A model generated the notes under the pieces. The model worked only from the letters and a program-made list of their open reading frames with translations. It had not been told where the DNA came from and did no database searches. Shown in pieces: positions 8,758 through 8,998 of a stretch of 8,998 bases of DNA. A program made the translations under genes and the position numbers. Source of the DNA: an uncultured bacterium (lineage in GTDB: Bacteria; Actinomycetota; Coriobacteriia; Coriobacteriales; Eggerthellaceae); the NCBI GenBank assembly GCA_947649215.1, contig CANSQW010000033.1, positions 1-8,998 of the forward strand, given 5' to 3'. Every line of letters begins with the position of its first letter. Within the stretch, counting starts at the first letter, position 1.

Positions 8758-8786
8758 TTGCGCGCCACGGCTACTTCCACTAATAT
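8758..8786 (+). promoter_or_regulatory. Promoter of tRNA-Gly
   Basis: TTGCGC at 8758-8763 and TAATAT at 8781-8786 are 17 bases apart, with a start expected near 8793, just before the tRNA at 8800. AAAATTTCCAAAAA at 8739-8752 sits immediately upstream, as an UP element would. The hexamers are weaker than those of secG, and no TGn extension is present. It is divergent from the tRNA-Val promoter. Confidence 0.6.
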
Positions 8787-8799
8787 ATCTCCTCGCGAC

Positions 8800-8875
8800 G
8801 CGGACATGGCTCAGCTGGTAGAGCACCACCTTGCCAAGGTGGGGGTCGCGGGTTCGAATCCCGTTGTCCGCTCCA
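8800..8875 (+). tRNA. tRNA-Gly (GCC)
   Basis: GCGGACA at 8800-8806 pairs with TGTCCGC at 8865-8871, followed by discriminator T and encoded CCA at 8873-8875. The D-arm is GCTC/GAGC. The anticodon stem CCACC (8826-8830) with GGTGG (8838-8842) encloses TTGCCAA, so the anticodon is GCC at 8833-8835, reading GGC and GGU. The T-arm is GCGGG, TTCGAAT, CCCGT. Total length is 76 bases. Confidence 0.97.
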
Positions 8876-8886
8876 TTGTCATCGAA

Positions 8887-8922
8887 AGGCCGGCCCGAGC
8901 AACGCCCTGGCCGGCCTCTTTC
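8887..8922 (+). terminator. Hairpin between tRNA-Gly and tRNA-Cys
   Basis: AGGCCGGCC at 8887-8895 pairs perfectly with GGCCGGCCT at 8909-8917 around a 13-base loop, followed by CTTTC. The stem is strong but the U-tract short and interrupted, so it may be a partial terminator or a processing element. Only about 20 bases remain before tRNA-Cys and none look like a promoter, which favours some readthrough. Confidence 0.5.
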
Positions 8923-8943
8923 ATGACAGATGCCGCATGATGG

Positions 8944-8998
8944 GGCGACGTGGCCAAGTGGTAAGGCAGAGGCCTGCAAAGCCTTCACCCCCGGTTCG
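8944..8998 (+). tRNA. tRNA-Cys (GCA), 3' part beyond the window
   Basis: The visible 55 bases give the 5' acceptor strand GGCGACG, D-arm GCC/GGC (8953-8955 and 8965-8967), and anticodon stem GAGGC with GCCTT around CTGCAAA. The anticodon is GCA at 8976-8978, reading UGC and UGU. The T-loop begins at GTTCG, where the window ends, so the acceptor 3' strand and CCA cannot be checked. Confidence 0.9.

Overview
The window is high-GC, core-genome DNA, probably from an actinobacterium and most plausibly from the class Coriobacteriia (an inference from gene order and content; no phylogeny was possible). It holds eight protein genes: yvcK (cut by the left edge), whiA, gap, pgk, tpiA, gpmI, secG and a cation diffusion facilitator (CDF) transporter. 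It also holds four tRNA genes: Leu-GAG, Val-GAC on the minus strand, Gly-GCC, and Cys-GCA cut by the right edge. The three complete tRNAs encode their own 3' CCA. I see no insertion sequence, prophage, CRISPR array, toxin-antitoxin or defence gene.

Layout. Positions 1-2088 carry the regulators yvcK and whiA, 42 bases apart and probably one operon. A 235-base GC-rich gap follows. It has a U-less hairpin just after whiA and an extended -10 promoter just before gap. Positions 2324-7036 are the lower-glycolysis block: gap (GAPDH), then a 140-base intergenic region with a promoter and a terminator-like hairpin, then pgk, tpiA and gpmI as a tight operon. tpiA and gpmI overlap by one base (TAATG). 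Enolase is not in the window. secG follows from its own promoter, whose -35 box overlaps the gpmI stop codon, and it starts with TTG. Positions 7381-8998 are a tRNA-rich segment around the CDF gene.

How it works together. GAPDH, PGK, TIM and cofactor-independent phosphoglycerate mutase carry triose phosphates to 2-phosphoglycerate. YvcK-family proteins are known to influence growth on gluconeogenic carbon and envelope synthesis, and WhiA is a cell-division or developmental transcription factor, so the neighbourhood links central carbon flow to growth control. SecG belongs to the SecYEG translocon. The order yvcK, whiA, gap, pgk, tpiA, secG matches the familiar actinobacterial order (for example Mycobacterium). 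gpmI sitting between tpiA and secG is instead like the Bacillus glycolytic operon.

No undescribed biological system is evident. The observations most worth a second look are regulatory: a hairpin at the predicted 5' end of the pgk mRNA, repeated extended -10 promoters, A/T-rich segments upstream of all three tRNA promoters, similar small palindromes around the gap and pgk ribosome binding sites, a minus-strand terminator whose U-tract template includes the CDF stop codon, and a CDF gene with no clear promoter behind the tRNA-Leu terminator.
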